Both the position numbers and the translations under genes were made by a program. DNA of 64,000 nt from Persicobacter diffluens (lineage in GTDB: Bacteria; Bacteroidota; Bacteroidia; Cytophagales; Cyclobacteriaceae): NCBI RefSeq assembly GCF_036244895.1, contig NZ_BQKE01000001.1, positions 3,162,001 to 3,226,000 of the forward strand. Reading direction: 5' to 3'. Shown here piece by piece: positions 17,414 through 25,860 of the stretch. Below the pieces are notes generated by a model. It worked only from the letters and a program-made list of their open reading frames with translations. It was not told where the DNA came from and did no database searches. The first letter of the stretch is position 1. The number at the start of each line of letters is the position of its first letter.

Positions 17414-18016
17414 TTATTTAGAGTAGAGCTCGACGATCAACTGCTCGTTGATGTTCTCTGGAATATCTTCACGTGCTGGTACATTTGTCATTTTACCTGC
17501 CATTTGTGAGTTATCCCACTCCATCCAACCATAACGATTAGCGCGAACTGCTAATGAGTTAGTGATAGCCTCCAAAGACTTGGATTTTTCACGAACTGCG
17601 ATAACAGATCCAGCTTTAACAGTGAATGATGGAATGTTTACCACCACACCGTCAACAGTGATATGCTTGTGCAAAACCAACTGACGCGCTGCACGACGAG
17701 TAGGAGCAATACCTAAACGGAAAACAACGTTATCCAAACGAGACTCCAACAATTGAAGAAGAACCTCACCTGTAATACCTGATTTGCGAGAAGCTTTATC
17801 AAACAAGTTACGGAACTGACGTTCCAAAACTCCATATGTATATTTAGCTTTTTGCTTTTCGATCAACTGAATTGCATATTCAGATTGCTTGCGACGACGA
17901 CCACGACCGTGCTGTCCAGGACCGTAAGGTTTCTTAGAAACAGCTTTTGAAGGTCCGAAAATAGGGTCATTAAAACGTCTGGCGATTTTCGCCTTAGGGC
18001 CTCTATATCTTGCCAT
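17414..18016 (-). CDS. rpsD: 30S ribosomal protein S4
   Basis: 200 residues. Primary 16S-binding protein and, in E. coli, the translational repressor of the alpha operon. The S4 RNA-binding domain reads RLDNVVFRLGIAPTRRAARQ and VLHKHITVDGVVVNIPSF. No Cys zinc ligands are seen near the N-terminus, so it is the zinc-free type. It lies between rpsK and rpoA. Confidence 0.99.
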   Translation of the reverse strand: MARYRGPKAKIARRFNDPIFGPSKAVSKKPYGPGQHGRGRRRKQSEYAIQLIEKQKAKYTYGVLERQFRNLFDKASRKSGITGEVLLQLLESRLDNVVFRLGIAPTRRAARQLVLHKHITVDGVVVNIPSFTVKAGSVIAVREKSKSLEAITNSLAVRANRYGWMEWDNSQMAGKMTNVPAREDIPENINEQLIVELYSK

Positions 18017-18049
18017 ATTTTTTCAACAAATAATTAGGATACCTAATAA

Positions 18050-18442
18050 TTATACTCTTCTGCGTTTTGGAGGACGACAACCGTTGTGAGGAAGTGGAGT
18101 CACATCCTTGATTGCAGTCACTTCAATACCAACAGATTGGATAGTACGGATCGCAGACTCACGACCTGAACCAGGACCTTTTACAAATACTTCTACTTTA
18201 CGAAGACCCAAGTCATATGCTACCTGGCCACAGTTTTGAGCTGCTACCTGTGCTGCATATGGAGTGTTTTTCTTAGATCCACGGAAGCCCATTTTACCCG
18301 CAGATGCCCATGAGATCACTTGACCCTGAGCATTTGTTAGAGAGATAATAATGTTGTTGAAAGAGGCTCTAATGTGCGCCTGACCTACTGCCTCTACGTG
18401 AACAACTCTCTTCTTGGCTTTATCTTTTCTCTTTTGTGCCAT
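18050..18442 (-). CDS. rpsK: 30S ribosomal protein S11
   Basis: 130 residues. Platform protein near the 3' end of 16S rRNA and the mRNA exit. Motifs ASFNNIIISLTNAQG, GFRGSKKNTPYAAQ and the C-terminal DVTPLPHNGCRPPKRRRV are typical. It lies 13 nt after rpsM. Confidence 0.99.
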   Translation of the reverse strand: MAQKRKDKAKKRVVHVEAVGQAHIRASFNNIIISLTNAQGQVISWASAGKMGFRGSKKNTPYAAQVAAQNCGQVAYDLGLRKVEVFVKGPGSGRESAIRTIQSVGIEVTAIKDVTPLPHNGCRPPKRRRV

Positions 18443-18455
18443 AACCTAAATTAGT

Positions 18456-18833
18456 TTACTTTACTGCCTTTTTCTTGTTAGCAACAGTTTTACGCTTACC
18501 TTTTCGAGTTCTCGAGTTGTTCTTAGTGCGCTGACCACGTAGTGGTAGGCCTTTTCTGTGTCTCAAACCACGGTAACAACCGATGTCCATCAAACGCTTG
18601 ATGTTCATCTGAACTTCAGATTTCAAAACACCTTCGGTTTTGAACTCTTCAGCGATAATGTTACGAACAGCTTGAGCTTCCTCGTCTGTCCAATCTTTTA
18701 CCCGCTTATCCTCAGAGATCTCAGCTTTTGCCAAGATTTGGGCAGCGGATGAATTACCTATACCGAAGATATAGGTCAATGCAACTACACCCCGCTTATT
18801 TGACGGGATATCAACGCCTGAAATACGTGCCAT
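18456..18833 (-). CDS. rpsM: 30S ribosomal protein S13
   Basis: 125 residues. Head protein contacting the P-site tRNA and the inter-subunit bridge. N-terminal RISGVDIPSNKRGVVALTYI and C-terminal GLRHRKGLPLRGQRTKNNSR are diagnostic. It directly follows rpmJ. Confidence 0.99.
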   Translation of the reverse strand: MARISGVDIPSNKRGVVALTYIFGIGNSSAAQILAKAEISEDKRVKDWTDEEAQAVRNIIAEEFKTEGVLKSEVQMNIKRLMDIGCYRGLRHRKGLPLRGQRTKNNSRTRKGKRKTVANKKKAVK

Positions 18834-18836
18834 AAA

Positions 18837-18953
18837 TTAACCTTGTCTTTGCTTGAACTTAGGGTTCTTTTTGTTAATAATGTAAATTTTTCCTTTGCGA
18901 CGCACTACTTTACAGTCTGCGCTACGCTTTTTAATAGAAGCTGTAACTTTCAT
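18837..18953 (-). CDS. rpmJ: 50S ribosomal protein L36, zinc-free type
   Basis: 38 residues, starting MKVTASIKKRSADCKVVRRK and ending NKKNPKFKQRQG. It sits in the expected infA-rpmJ-rpsM position with 3 and 8 nt gaps. Zinc-binding L36 has three Cys and one His; here only Cys14 remains, so this is the C-minus form. It is short but certain from length, sequence and neighbours. Confidence 0.96.
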   Translation of the reverse strand: MKVTASIKKRSADCKVVRRKGKIYIINKKNPKFKQRQG

Positions 18954-18961
18954 TGTTCTAT

Positions 18962-19183
18962 TTATTGTTTGTAACGATATACAATTCGTCCTTTGGTCAA
19001 ATCGTATGGTGACATTTCCAGCTTCACGCGGTCTCCAGGAAGAATCTTAATGTAGTTCATTCTCATCTTACCGGAAATGTGAGCGATCACCTGGTGTCCG
19101 TTTTGCAACTCCACACGAAACATTGCGTTGGACAAAGCCTCTACAATGGTACCGTCTTGCTCAATGGATGACTGTTTGGCCAT
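18962..19183 (-). CDS. infA: Translation initiation factor IF-1
   Basis: 73 residues, one S1/OB-fold domain: IEQDGTIVEALSNAMFRVEL, then HISGKMRMNYIKILPGDRV and DLTKGRIVYRYK. Blocks the A site during initiation with IF-2 and IF-3. The start lies one base after the map stop, in the classic secY-map-infA-rpmJ order. Confidence 0.98.
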   Translation of the reverse strand: MAKQSSIEQDGTIVEALSNAMFRVELQNGHQVIAHISGKMRMNYIKILPGDRVKLEMSPYDLTKGRIVYRYKQ

Positions 19184-19184
19184 A

Positions 19185-19958
19185 TTATATTTTGATATGT
19201 TCTTCTATGTATTTGTGCGTAGTAAGAATCTCGGTGCGGTCAGCCAAAATTGCTACGGTATGTTCAAAGTGAGCGGAAGGTTTGTAATCAGTAGTACGGA
19301 TGGTCCAGCCATCAGCTTCCTGTACAATATCCTTAGTACCCAAATTGACCATAGGCTCAATAGCAATAACCATACCAGCCTTCAATTTCTTACCTTTTCC
19401 TCGGCGTCCGTAATTCGGAACTTCTGGATCTTCGTGAAGATTTCTTCCCAAACCATGTCCCACCAATTCACGAACTACACCATAACCAAACTGCTCAACA
19501 TGCTGCTGAACAGCGAAACCTATATCTCCGGTAAATTTACCTGCCGTGGCAGCTTCAATTCCCAGATATAAAGATTCTTTGGTGCGACGAAGCAAATCCA
19601 TTGTGGCTGCACTCACCTCTCCTACCGGATAAGTATAAGCACAGTCGGAGTGAAACCCCTTGTAGAACACACCACAATCTACGGACACAATATCGCCCTC
19701 CTGAAGTTCATACTTGGAGGGCATACCATGAACAACTTGTTCGTTTACAGAAATACAAAGGGTAGATGGAAAACCATTATACCCTTTGAACGATGGCGAA
19801 CCACCATTATCTTTAATAAAATCAAATGCCAGACGATCAAGCTCTAAAGTAGAAATCCCCGGTTTGATATGCTGTGCAACCAAACCGTGGGCTCTACCGA
19901 GAATATCGGCACTTTCTTTTATAAGATTAATCTCTTCTTCAGTCTTAAGATAAATCAT
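19185..19958 (-). CDS. map: Methionine aminopeptidase, type I
   Basis: 257 residues. Removes the initiator Met from nascent proteins. Metal ligands are visible in order: Asp in SVDCGVFYKG, Asp in FHSDCAYTY, His in LVGHGLGRNLHEDP, Glu in IAIEPMV and Glu in FEHTVAI. Its ATG overlaps the secY stop by one base (TAATG), so the two are coupled. Confidence 0.98.
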   Translation of the reverse strand: MIYLKTEEEINLIKESADILGRAHGLVAQHIKPGISTLELDRLAFDFIKDNGGSPSFKGYNGFPSTLCISVNEQVVHGMPSKYELQEGDIVSVDCGVFYKGFHSDCAYTYPVGEVSAATMDLLRRTKESLYLGIEAATAGKFTGDIGFAVQQHVEQFGYGVVRELVGHGLGRNLHEDPEVPNYGRRGKGKKLKAGMVIAIEPMVNLGTKDIVQEADGWTIRTTDYKPSAHFEHTVAILADRTEILTTHKYIEEHIKI

Positions 19959-21274
19959 TAGGCTACTGCCACTTTATTTGATCTTCCTTTAATCTTACCT
20001 GACTTCATAAGACCTTCGTAGTGGCGCATCAACAAGTAAGACTCTACCTGCTGAAGAGTATCCAATACTACCCCTACCATGATCAACAAAGAAGTACCAC
20101 CAAAGAATTGAGAGAAGTTCCCGTCAACACCGGCGATTCTTGCGAAGGCAGGCATAATAGCGACCAAACCTAGGAAAATTGAACCAGGCAATGTGATTTT
20201 AGTCAACACGCTGTCAATATATTCTGCCGTTTGTGGTCCAGGCTTAACACCAGGGATAAATCCACCATTACGCTTAAGATCGTCAGAAATCTGATTTGGA
20301 TTAATCGTAATTGCTGTATAGAAGAAGGTGAAAAGGATAATCAATACTGCGAACAACGCATTGTATTGCCATGAAGTAATATCTGCAAATGTAGTCGCGA
20401 TAGACGCGGCCCAATCATATTTGTCAGCAAAAGCACTAGCACCTAAAGAGGGCAAGAACATTAAGGACTGAGCAAAGATAATTGGCATTACACCTGCAGC
20501 ATTCACTTTCAATGGTAGATACTGACGCTGACCGCCATAAGTACGACCACCTACAACCTGCTTAGCATATTGAATCGGAATTTTTCGAGTAGCCTGAGTA
20601 AGCATAACCACTGCCATAATGATGAAAAACAAAGCCACCAATTCAGCAACGAAGAACAACAATTGCGCTCCGCCTCTAGTCATAAACTCTGCTACCAAGG
20701 CACCAGGCAAACGAGAGATGATACCGATCATGATCAACATAGAGATACCGTTACCAATACCTTTATCTGTAATCTTCTCTCCCAACCACATACAAAACAT
20801 CGTTCCTGCAACCAAGATCAATAAAGCAGAAGCTTTAAAGAACCAAGGATCAATTAAGATCGCATTTTCAGGAATGGTAGCGGTCACATAACCAATACCT
20901 TGTGCTAATGTGATGATGATGGTTAATACCCGGGTAATCTGATTAATTTTATTTCTACCAGATTCACCTTCTTTTTGCATTTTCTGGAAATAAGGCACAG
21001 CTACCGTTAACAACTGCAGCACAATGGAAGCAGAAATATAAGGCATGATACCTAATCCAAAAATCGAAGCATTGGAGAATGCTCCACCCAAAAAGGTGTT
21101 TAGGAGTCCAAAGATACCACCTTCGTGGCTAGTAAGTTGCGCAGGATCAACTCCTGGCAATACTACAAAGGAACCTAATCGAAAAATGATCAATAAACCC
21201 AAGGTGTTGAGGATTCTAGTCCTCAACTCCTCTATGGAAAAAATATTTTGAATAGTAGAAATAAACTTTTTCAT
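19958..21274 (-). CDS. secY: Protein translocase subunit SecY
   Basis: 438 residues with ten predicted membrane helices, the pore of the Sec translocon. It has LGIMPYISASIVLQLL, the loop GKITDKGIGNG-like EKITDKGIGNGISMLI, a cytosolic RKIPIQYAKQVVGGRTYGGQ loop, and NPNQISDDLKRNGGFIPG. Partner SecE is encoded at 45.5 kb and SecDF at 3.7 kb. It follows rplO by 9 nt. Confidence 0.98.
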   Translation of the reverse strand: MKKFISTIQNIFSIEELRTRILNTLGLLIIFRLGSFVVLPGVDPAQLTSHEGGIFGLLNTFLGGAFSNASIFGLGIMPYISASIVLQLLTVAVPYFQKMQKEGESGRNKINQITRVLTIIITLAQGIGYVTATIPENAILIDPWFFKASALLILVAGTMFCMWLGEKITDKGIGNGISMLIMIGIISRLPGALVAEFMTRGGAQLLFFVAELVALFFIIMAVVMLTQATRKIPIQYAKQVVGGRTYGGQRQYLPLKVNAAGVMPIIFAQSLMFLPSLGASAFADKYDWAASIATTFADITSWQYNALFAVLIILFTFFYTAITINPNQISDDLKRNGGFIPGVKPGPQTAEYIDSVLTKITLPGSIFLGLVAIMPAFARIAGVDGNFSQFFGGTSLLIMVGVVLDTLQQVESYLLMRHYEGLMKSGKIKGRSNKVAVA

Positions 21275-21283
21275 GATATATTA

Positions 21284-21730
21284 TCAGATAACAGTTGCCG
21301 TCCCACCTGCTTTCTCAATCAACTCAACTGCTGATGCTGAGAATTTATTAGCAGTAACATCTACTTTGGCAGTCAAAGCACCATTTGCAAGTACTTTTAC
21401 CAAATCCGATTTCCCTACGATACCATTCTCACGCATCAATTCTACGTTGATAGCAGTAACACCAAGCTTGTCAGCCAATGCCTGGATAGCATCAAGATTA
21501 ACCGGTTTGTAAATTACTCTATTTGGATTGGTAAATCCAAATTTAGGAACTCTTCTTTGCAAAGGCATTTGTCCACCCTCAAAACCAATTTTCTGAGAGT
21601 AACCTGATCTAGACTTCGCACCTTTGTGACCACGTGTAGAAGTACCACCACGAGTGGACCCCTGACCACGACCGATACGCTTACCTGCTTTAACAGAACG
21701 CTCGGCTGGTTTTAATGTATGTAATTTCAT
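21284..21730 (-). CDS. rplO: 50S ribosomal protein L15
   Basis: 148 residues. Late-assembly 50S protein. The Gly/Arg-rich N-terminal RIGRGQGSTRGGTSTRGHKG and the RRVPKFGFTNPNRV block are typical. It directly follows rpmD. Confidence 0.98.
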   Translation of the reverse strand: MKLHTLKPAERSVKAGKRIGRGQGSTRGGTSTRGHKGAKSRSGYSQKIGFEGGQMPLQRRVPKFGFTNPNRVIYKPVNLDAIQALADKLGVTAINVELMRENGIVGKSDLVKVLANGALTAKVDVTANKFSASAVELIEKAGGTATVI

Positions 21731-21732
21731 AA

Positions 21733-21912
21733 TTATACCTCAGCTACAGTAATCAAATGTTTTACTTTAGCGATCATACCCGCAATTTGAGGAGTATTCT
21801 CATGTTCAACGGTTCTATTGATTTTACCAAGACCCAAAGCCTTGATAGTGTCAACCTGACGTTTCGGACGGTTGATTGTAGAACGAACCTGTGTGATACG
21901 TACTTTAGCCAT
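21733..21912 (-). CDS. rpmD: 50S ribosomal protein L30
   Basis: 59 residues from the ATG at 21912 (MAKVRITQVRSTINRPKRQ), the normal length of L30. The frame stays open further upstream into rpsE, but only this start keeps the family length and avoids overlap; the rpsE stop is 4 nt upstream. Confidence 0.96.
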   Translation of the reverse strand: MAKVRITQVRSTINRPKRQVDTIKALGLGKINRTVEHENTPQIAGMIAKVKHLITVAEV

Positions 21913-21916
21913 CTTA

Positions 21917-22435
21917 TTAACCGTTAAATACTTTAGAAACACTAATTCCACGTTGCTCAGCAACTTGTTGTGGAGTTCTCATTTTAGCCAACGCATCGAA
22001 AGTAGCTTTCACTGCGTTGTGAGGGTTGGATGATCCTTTGGATTTACCCAATACGTTGTGAACACCTGCTGCCTCAAGTACAGCACGCATTGCACCACCG
22101 GCGATAACTCCTGTACCTTCAGATGCTGGCTTCATTAATACGTAACCACCACCGAATTTACCAGTAGCCTCGTGAGGAATAGTACCTTTGAATAAAGGAA
22201 CTTTTACCAAGTTTTTCTTAGCATCCTCGATACCTTTGGTGATCGCATCAGTAACCTCATTTGCTTTACCAAGGCCATGACCTACAACACCGTTTCCATC
22301 TCCCACTACCACAATAGCGGAAAAACTAAAACGACGTCCACCTTTCACTACCTTCGCTACACGGTTGATAGCTACAACTTTTTCTTTAAGGTCAAGCTCG
22401 CTTGCCTTAACGCTTTTTACAGTTTTATTGGACAT
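21917..22435 (-). CDS. rpsE: 30S ribosomal protein S5
   Basis: 172 residues. Double-stranded RNA-binding N-terminal domain (about 12-75: LKEKVVAINRVAKVVKGGRR) and a C-terminal S5 domain with GTGVIAGGAMRAVLEAAGV. It acts in decoding fidelity with S4 and S12. Confidence 0.98.
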   Translation of the reverse strand: MSNKTVKSVKASELDLKEKVVAINRVAKVVKGGRRFSFSAIVVVGDGNGVVGHGLGKANEVTDAITKGIEDAKKNLVKVPLFKGTIPHEATGKFGGGYVLMKPASEGTGVIAGGAMRAVLEAAGVHNVLGKSKGSSNPHNAVKATFDALAKMRTPQQVAEQRGISVSKVFNG

Positions 22436-22439
22436 TTGC

Positions 22440-22796
22440 TTAGAATTTTAATCCGCCATTTCTGGCACCTTCAGCTAACGCTTTAACTTTACCATGGTAC
22501 TGGTAACCACTACGATCGAATACTACCTCAGCAATAGAGTTAGCAGTCGCTTTTTCTGCAAGCTTCGCACCTACTTTCTCAGCAAGTTCGATATTACAGT
22601 TTTTACGGGCACCAAACTCTGCAGAAGAAGCTGCAACTAGGGTTACGCCGTTAATATCGTCAATCAATTGCGCTGTGATGGCTGTGTTACTTTTGTACAC
22701 TGAAAGACGCGGACGTTGAGCTGTTCCTGAGATCTTTCTGCGGATTCCGCGACGGATTCTCAGTCTTCTCGCGATTTTTTCGTTCTTAATTGCCAT
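22440..22796 (-). CDS. rplR: 50S ribosomal protein L18
   Basis: 118 residues. Binds 5S rRNA with L5. N-terminal basic segment RRLRIRRGIRRKISGTAQRP and the SNTAITAQLIDD and VVFDRSGYQYHGKVKALAEG blocks identify it. Confidence 0.98.
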   Translation of the reverse strand: MAIKNEKIARRLRIRRGIRRKISGTAQRPRLSVYKSNTAITAQLIDDINGVTLVAASSAEFGARKNCNIELAEKVGAKLAEKATANSIAEVVFDRSGYQYHGKVKALAEGARNGGLKF

Positions 22797-22801
22797 AACT
22801 A

Positions 22802-23359
22802 TTATTTTTTAGCTGCCGTTTTACCCGCTTTTCTTCTGATGTACTGACCTTCTTCACGGATACCTTTACCTTTGTAAGGCTCAACCGGACGAAGCGACTT
22901 GATTTTAGCGGTAACTTGACCCAACAATTGTTTATCAGCAGATTCCAAAGTTACGATAGGGTTTTTACCCTTCGCAGTTTCTGCTTTTACTTCTACTTCA
23001 GCAGGAACGCCAAAGAAAATGCTGTGTGAGTATCCCAAGTTCAACTCTAGAGTTTTTCCTTGTGAGGTAGCTTTGTAACCTACACCAACAAGTTCCAAGG
23101 TTTTCTTAAAACCTTCAGCAACTCCAACAACCATGTTATTAACAAGTGAACGGTAAAGACCGTGCAACGCTTTGTGTCTTTTTTGGTCGGTAGGGCGTGA
23201 CAAAGTCACAATATTATCGTTGATCTCTACAGTAATGTCACGATCGATCTCTTGCGAAAGAGTTCCTTTTGGACCCTTTACTGTAACAACGTTTTCAGCA
23301 TTTACTTCTACGCTTACACCCGCAGGAATAGTAATCGGCTTCTTTCCTATTCTCGACAT
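22802..23359 (-). CDS. rplF: 50S ribosomal protein L6
   Basis: 185 residues. Two repeated L6 domains: SRIGKKPITIPAGVSVEV first, then LVGVGYKATSQGKTLELNLG with the C-terminal VEPYKGKGIREEGQYIRRKAGK. It lies near the sarcin-ricin loop in the 50S. It follows rpsH by 12 nt. Confidence 0.98.
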   Translation of the reverse strand: MSRIGKKPITIPAGVSVEVNAENVVTVKGPKGTLSQEIDRDITVEINDNIVTLSRPTDQKRHKALHGLYRSLVNNMVVGVAEGFKKTLELVGVGYKATSQGKTLELNLGYSHSIFFGVPAEVEVKAETAKGKNPIVTLESADKQLLGQVTAKIKSLRPVEPYKGKGIREEGQYIRRKAGKTAAKK

Positions 23360-23371
23360 TGTAATATTAAA

Positions 23372-23767
23372 TTAGTAAACGTAACATAAAACCTCGCCAC
23401 CAACATTCAGTTCGCGAGCTTCTTTGTTACTAATAATTCCTTTGTTAGTGGACAAAATGGCAATACCTAAGCCATTCAATACGCGAGGCATATCTCCATT
23501 CTTCGTATATTTACGTAGACCCGGTTTCGAAATGCGCTCCAACTTCTCGATGGCTGGCTTTTTCGTCACAGGGTGATACTTCAAGGCGATTTTAATAGTG
23601 CCCTGAGGTCCGTCCTCTACGAATTTATACGACTGAATGTAGCCTTTGTCAAATAGCACCTTCGTCATGTTTTTCTTGACGTTAGATGCAGGGATTTCCA
23701 CGATTCTGTGCGTCGCTTTCTGCGCGTTACGAATACGCGTTAAGAAATCTGCTATTGGATCAGTCAT
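23372..23767 (-). CDS. rpsH: 30S ribosomal protein S8
   Basis: 131 residues. Core 16S-binding protein and the translational repressor of the spc operon in E. coli. MTDPIADFLTRIRNAQKATH and the C-terminal GIAILSTNKGIISNKEARE are diagnostic. It is preceded by an unusually long 93-nt gap holding a complete promoter and a hairpin, so it can be expressed separately from the upstream r-protein genes. Confidence 0.98.
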   Translation of the reverse strand: MTDPIADFLTRIRNAQKATHRIVEIPASNVKKNMTKVLFDKGYIQSYKFVEDGPQGTIKIALKYHPVTKKPAIEKLERISKPGLRKYTKNGDMPRVLNGLGIAILSTNKGIISNKEARELNVGGEVLCYVY

Positions 23768-23796
23768 GATAAATATTAATTGAAATTATATGCAAT

Positions 23797-23818
23797 GCCC
23801 TGCCAAAAGTAGCAGGGC
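23797..23818 (-). promoter_or_regulatory. Hairpin at the start of the rpsH leader
   Basis: GCCCTGC (minus 23818-23812) pairs with GCAGGGC (23803-23797) around an 8-nt loop. No T-run follows, so it is not a simple terminator. The predicted start of the rpsH promoter falls inside its 5' arm. Confidence 0.6.
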
Positions 23819-23821
23819 GTG

Positions 23822-23852
23822 CAAAGGTAATAATTATATCTTATTTCTCAAA
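23822..23852 (-). promoter_or_regulatory. Internal promoter before rpsH
   Basis: Minus strand TTTG (23852-23849), 19 nt, TACCTTTG (23829-23822), then CA. It is identical in core to the rpsL and tuf promoters and lies entirely in the rpsN-rpsH gap. Confidence 0.78.
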
Positions 23853-23860
23853 GGGTTATC

Positions 23861-24130
23861 TTACCACGATGCTTTGGTCACTCCAGGAATCAAACCTGCA
23901 GAAGCCATTTCACGGAAAGTAACACGGTTGATGCCGAACTTACGCATATAACCTTTTGGACGACCAGTCAATTTACAACGGTTGTGCAAACGTACTGGAG
24001 AGGCGTTGCGAGGCAACTTATCCAAACCGATATAATCGCCAGCTTCTTTCAAAGCTTTGCGTTTTTCAGCGTATTTCGCTACCATTTTCTCGCGCTTGCG
24101 CCCACGAGCTTTTACTGCTTCTCTAGCCAT
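23861..24130 (-). CDS. rpsN: 30S ribosomal protein S14, zinc-free type
   Basis: 89 residues, the long C-minus form. The region that would carry a CxxC pair in zinc-type S14 reads HNRCKLTGRPKGYMRKFG, with a single Cys. The C-terminal REMASAGLIPGVTKASW is typical. It lies between rplE and the rpsH promoter. Confidence 0.98.
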   Translation of the reverse strand: MAREAVKARGRKREKMVAKYAEKRKALKEAGDYIGLDKLPRNASPVRLHNRCKLTGRPKGYMRKFGINRVTFREMASAGLIPGVTKASW

Positions 24131-24139
24131 TTTATCTTA

Positions 24140-24691
24140 TTATTTTTTGTTAGCAAAAGGCATACCGAAAGCTTTCAATAACTCGTAGCTTTCTTCGTCA
24201 GTGTTAGCTGAAGTAACAAAAGTGATATCCATACCAGAGATTTTGTTTACCTTCTCGATAGAAATCTCTGGGAAGATGATCTGCTCTTTTACACCCAAAG
24301 TGTAGTTACCACGGCCATCAAACCCTTTGGCAGAAACCCCACGGAAGTCACGAACTGCAGGTAACGCGATGGTTAACAAACGGTCCAAGAATTCGTACAT
24401 TTGGTCTCCACGCAAAGTAACGCGTGCACCGATCGGCATTTCTTCTCTCAACTTAAAGTTGGAGATAGAATTTTTTGCCTTAGTAGGAACAGCTTTCTGA
24501 CCAGCAATAGTCGTCAACTCTTCCACACCTTGATCGATCAATTTCTTATCGGAAACAGCTTCTCCGATACCCTTATTGATACAGATTTTCTCTACTGCAG
24601 GAATTTGCATTACTGATTTGTAACCAAATTTCTCCTTTAGTGCAGCAGCAATCTCGTTCTGATATTTTTCTTTAAGTCTTGGAGTAGCCAT
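24140..24691 (-). CDS. rplE: 50S ribosomal protein L5
   Basis: 183 residues. Binds 5S rRNA and the P-site tRNA region. PRLKEKYQNEIAAALKEKFG, INKGIGEAVSD and FPEISIEKVNKISGMDITFV are standard blocks. It overlaps the rplX stop by one base. Confidence 0.98.
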   Translation of the reverse strand: MATPRLKEKYQNEIAAALKEKFGYKSVMQIPAVEKICINKGIGEAVSDKKLIDQGVEELTTIAGQKAVPTKAKNSISNFKLREEMPIGARVTLRGDQMYEFLDRLLTIALPAVRDFRGVSAKGFDGRGNYTLGVKEQIIFPEISIEKVNKISGMDITFVTSANTDEESYELLKAFGMPFANKK

Positions 24692-25014
24692 TACTTAATT
24701 TCCTCCCCTGATTTTTTGGCGTAACGCACGATTTTACCATCAACTACTTTACGTCCAACGCGGCTAGCTTCACCTGAAGTAGGATCTACAAACGCTACGT
24801 TAGAGATATTAATAGGAGCCTCGACTTTCTCGATACCGCCATTAGGGTTAGTTGCAGAAGGCTTCACGTGTTTAGTTACAACGTTGATACCTTCAACAAT
24901 TACGCGGTTAGTTGCGGTGATAATCTCCTGTACGATTCCAGTTTTACCCTTATCGTTACCGGCGATCACCTTTACTGTATCTCCTTTACGGATTTTGATT
25001 TTTACTTTAGACAT
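24691..25014 (-). CDS. rplX: 50S ribosomal protein L24
   Basis: 107 residues. Assembly initiator of the 50S. The KOW motif is IRKGDTVKVIAGNDKGKTG near the N-terminus, followed by GINVVTKHVKPS and the GRKVVDGKIVRYAKKSGE tail. Confidence 0.98.
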   Translation of the reverse strand: MSKVKIKIRKGDTVKVIAGNDKGKTGIVQEIITATNRVIVEGINVVTKHVKPSATNPNGGIEKVEAPINISNVAFVDPTSGEASRVGRKVVDGKIVRYAKKSGEEIK

Positions 25015-25033
25015 GATCTTTTCCTTTAATTAA

Positions 25034-25402
25034 TTAAAGTACTTCCGGTGCTAAGGAAACAATCTTCATAAATTGCTTCTCACGCAACTCACGAGCAACA
25101 GGGCCGAAGATACGAGTACCTCTTGGCTCATCATTAGCACCCAACAATACTGCAGCGTTATCTTCGAAACGGATATAAGAACCATCTTTACGACGGATTT
25201 CTTTTTTCGTACGAACCACTACAGCTTTGGATACTGTACCTTTTTTCAAGTTGCTGGATGAAAGGGCAGACTTCACAGTAACAACAATTTTGTCACCGAT
25301 AGAAGCGTAACGTTTACCAGTTCCACCCAAAACACGGATACAAAGAACTTCTTTAGCTCCTGAGTTATCCGCTACGTTTAGACGACTTTCTTGTTGGATC
25401 AT
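25034..25402 (-). CDS. rplN: 50S ribosomal protein L14
   Basis: 122 residues. MIQQESRLNVADNSGAKEVL, then KKGTVSKAVVVRTKKEIRR and GTRIFGPVARELRE are diagnostic. It contacts 16S helix 14 in an inter-subunit bridge. Confidence 0.99.
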   Translation of the reverse strand: MIQQESRLNVADNSGAKEVLCIRVLGGTGKRYASIGDKIVVTVKSALSSSNLKKGTVSKAVVVRTKKEIRRKDGSYIRFEDNAAVLLGANDEPRGTRIFGPVARELREKQFMKIVSLAPEVL

Positions 25403-25404
25403 AA

Positions 25405-25659
25405 TTACTTCGCTCTTTCAATGATTTCTACCAATCTCCAGCGCTTGTTGCGAGACAACGGACGTGTCTCTGCAATGCGTACGGTATCACCAATACCACA
25501 ATCATTGTTCTCATCGTGAGCCATGAATTTAGTGGATTTAGTTACGAATTTACCGTATATAGGGTGCTTTACACGACGGGTTACCTGAACAGTGATGGAC
25601 TTATCCATTTTGTTGCTGGTGATAACGCCGATACGTTCTTTTCTTAAGTTTCTTTCCAT
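25405..25659 (-). CDS. rpsQ: 30S ribosomal protein S17
   Basis: 84 residues from the ATG at 25659 (MERNLRKERIGVITSNKMDK). A further in-frame start 18 nt upstream would overlap rpmC by 14 nt and add six residues outside the family pattern, so the shorter form is preferred. The OB-fold blocks KHPIYGKFVTKSTKF and GDTVRIAETRPLSRNKRW are clear. Confidence 0.96.
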   Translation of the reverse strand: MERNLRKERIGVITSNKMDKSITVQVTRRVKHPIYGKFVTKSTKFMAHDENNDCGIGDTVRIAETRPLSRNKRWRLVEIIERAK

Positions 25660-25663
25660 GATC

Positions 25664-25855
25664 TTACTTAGCTTCAAGTTGACGTAATGCGGTTTCCAAC
25701 CTTGCGATCATTCGACGACTGCTACGGATCTTCATCGGATTCTCAATCGGAGAGATCGCGTGAGCAAACTGCAATTTTTGCAAAGCTTCCTTTTCAGCAG
25801 TGATCTTTTGGATCAACTCTTCCTTGCTTAGTTGTGCGATTTCAGAATTTTTCAT
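25664..25855 (-). CDS. rpmC: 50S ribosomal protein L29
   Basis: 63 residues forming two long helices. MKNSEIAQLSKEELIQKITA and the KIRSSRRMIARLETALRQ block are typical. It sits near the exit tunnel and SRP site. It lies 5 nt after rplP. Confidence 0.97.
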   Translation of the reverse strand: MKNSEIAQLSKEELIQKITAEKEALQKLQFAHAISPIENPMKIRSSRRMIARLETALRQLEAK

Positions 25856-25860
25856 AACTC

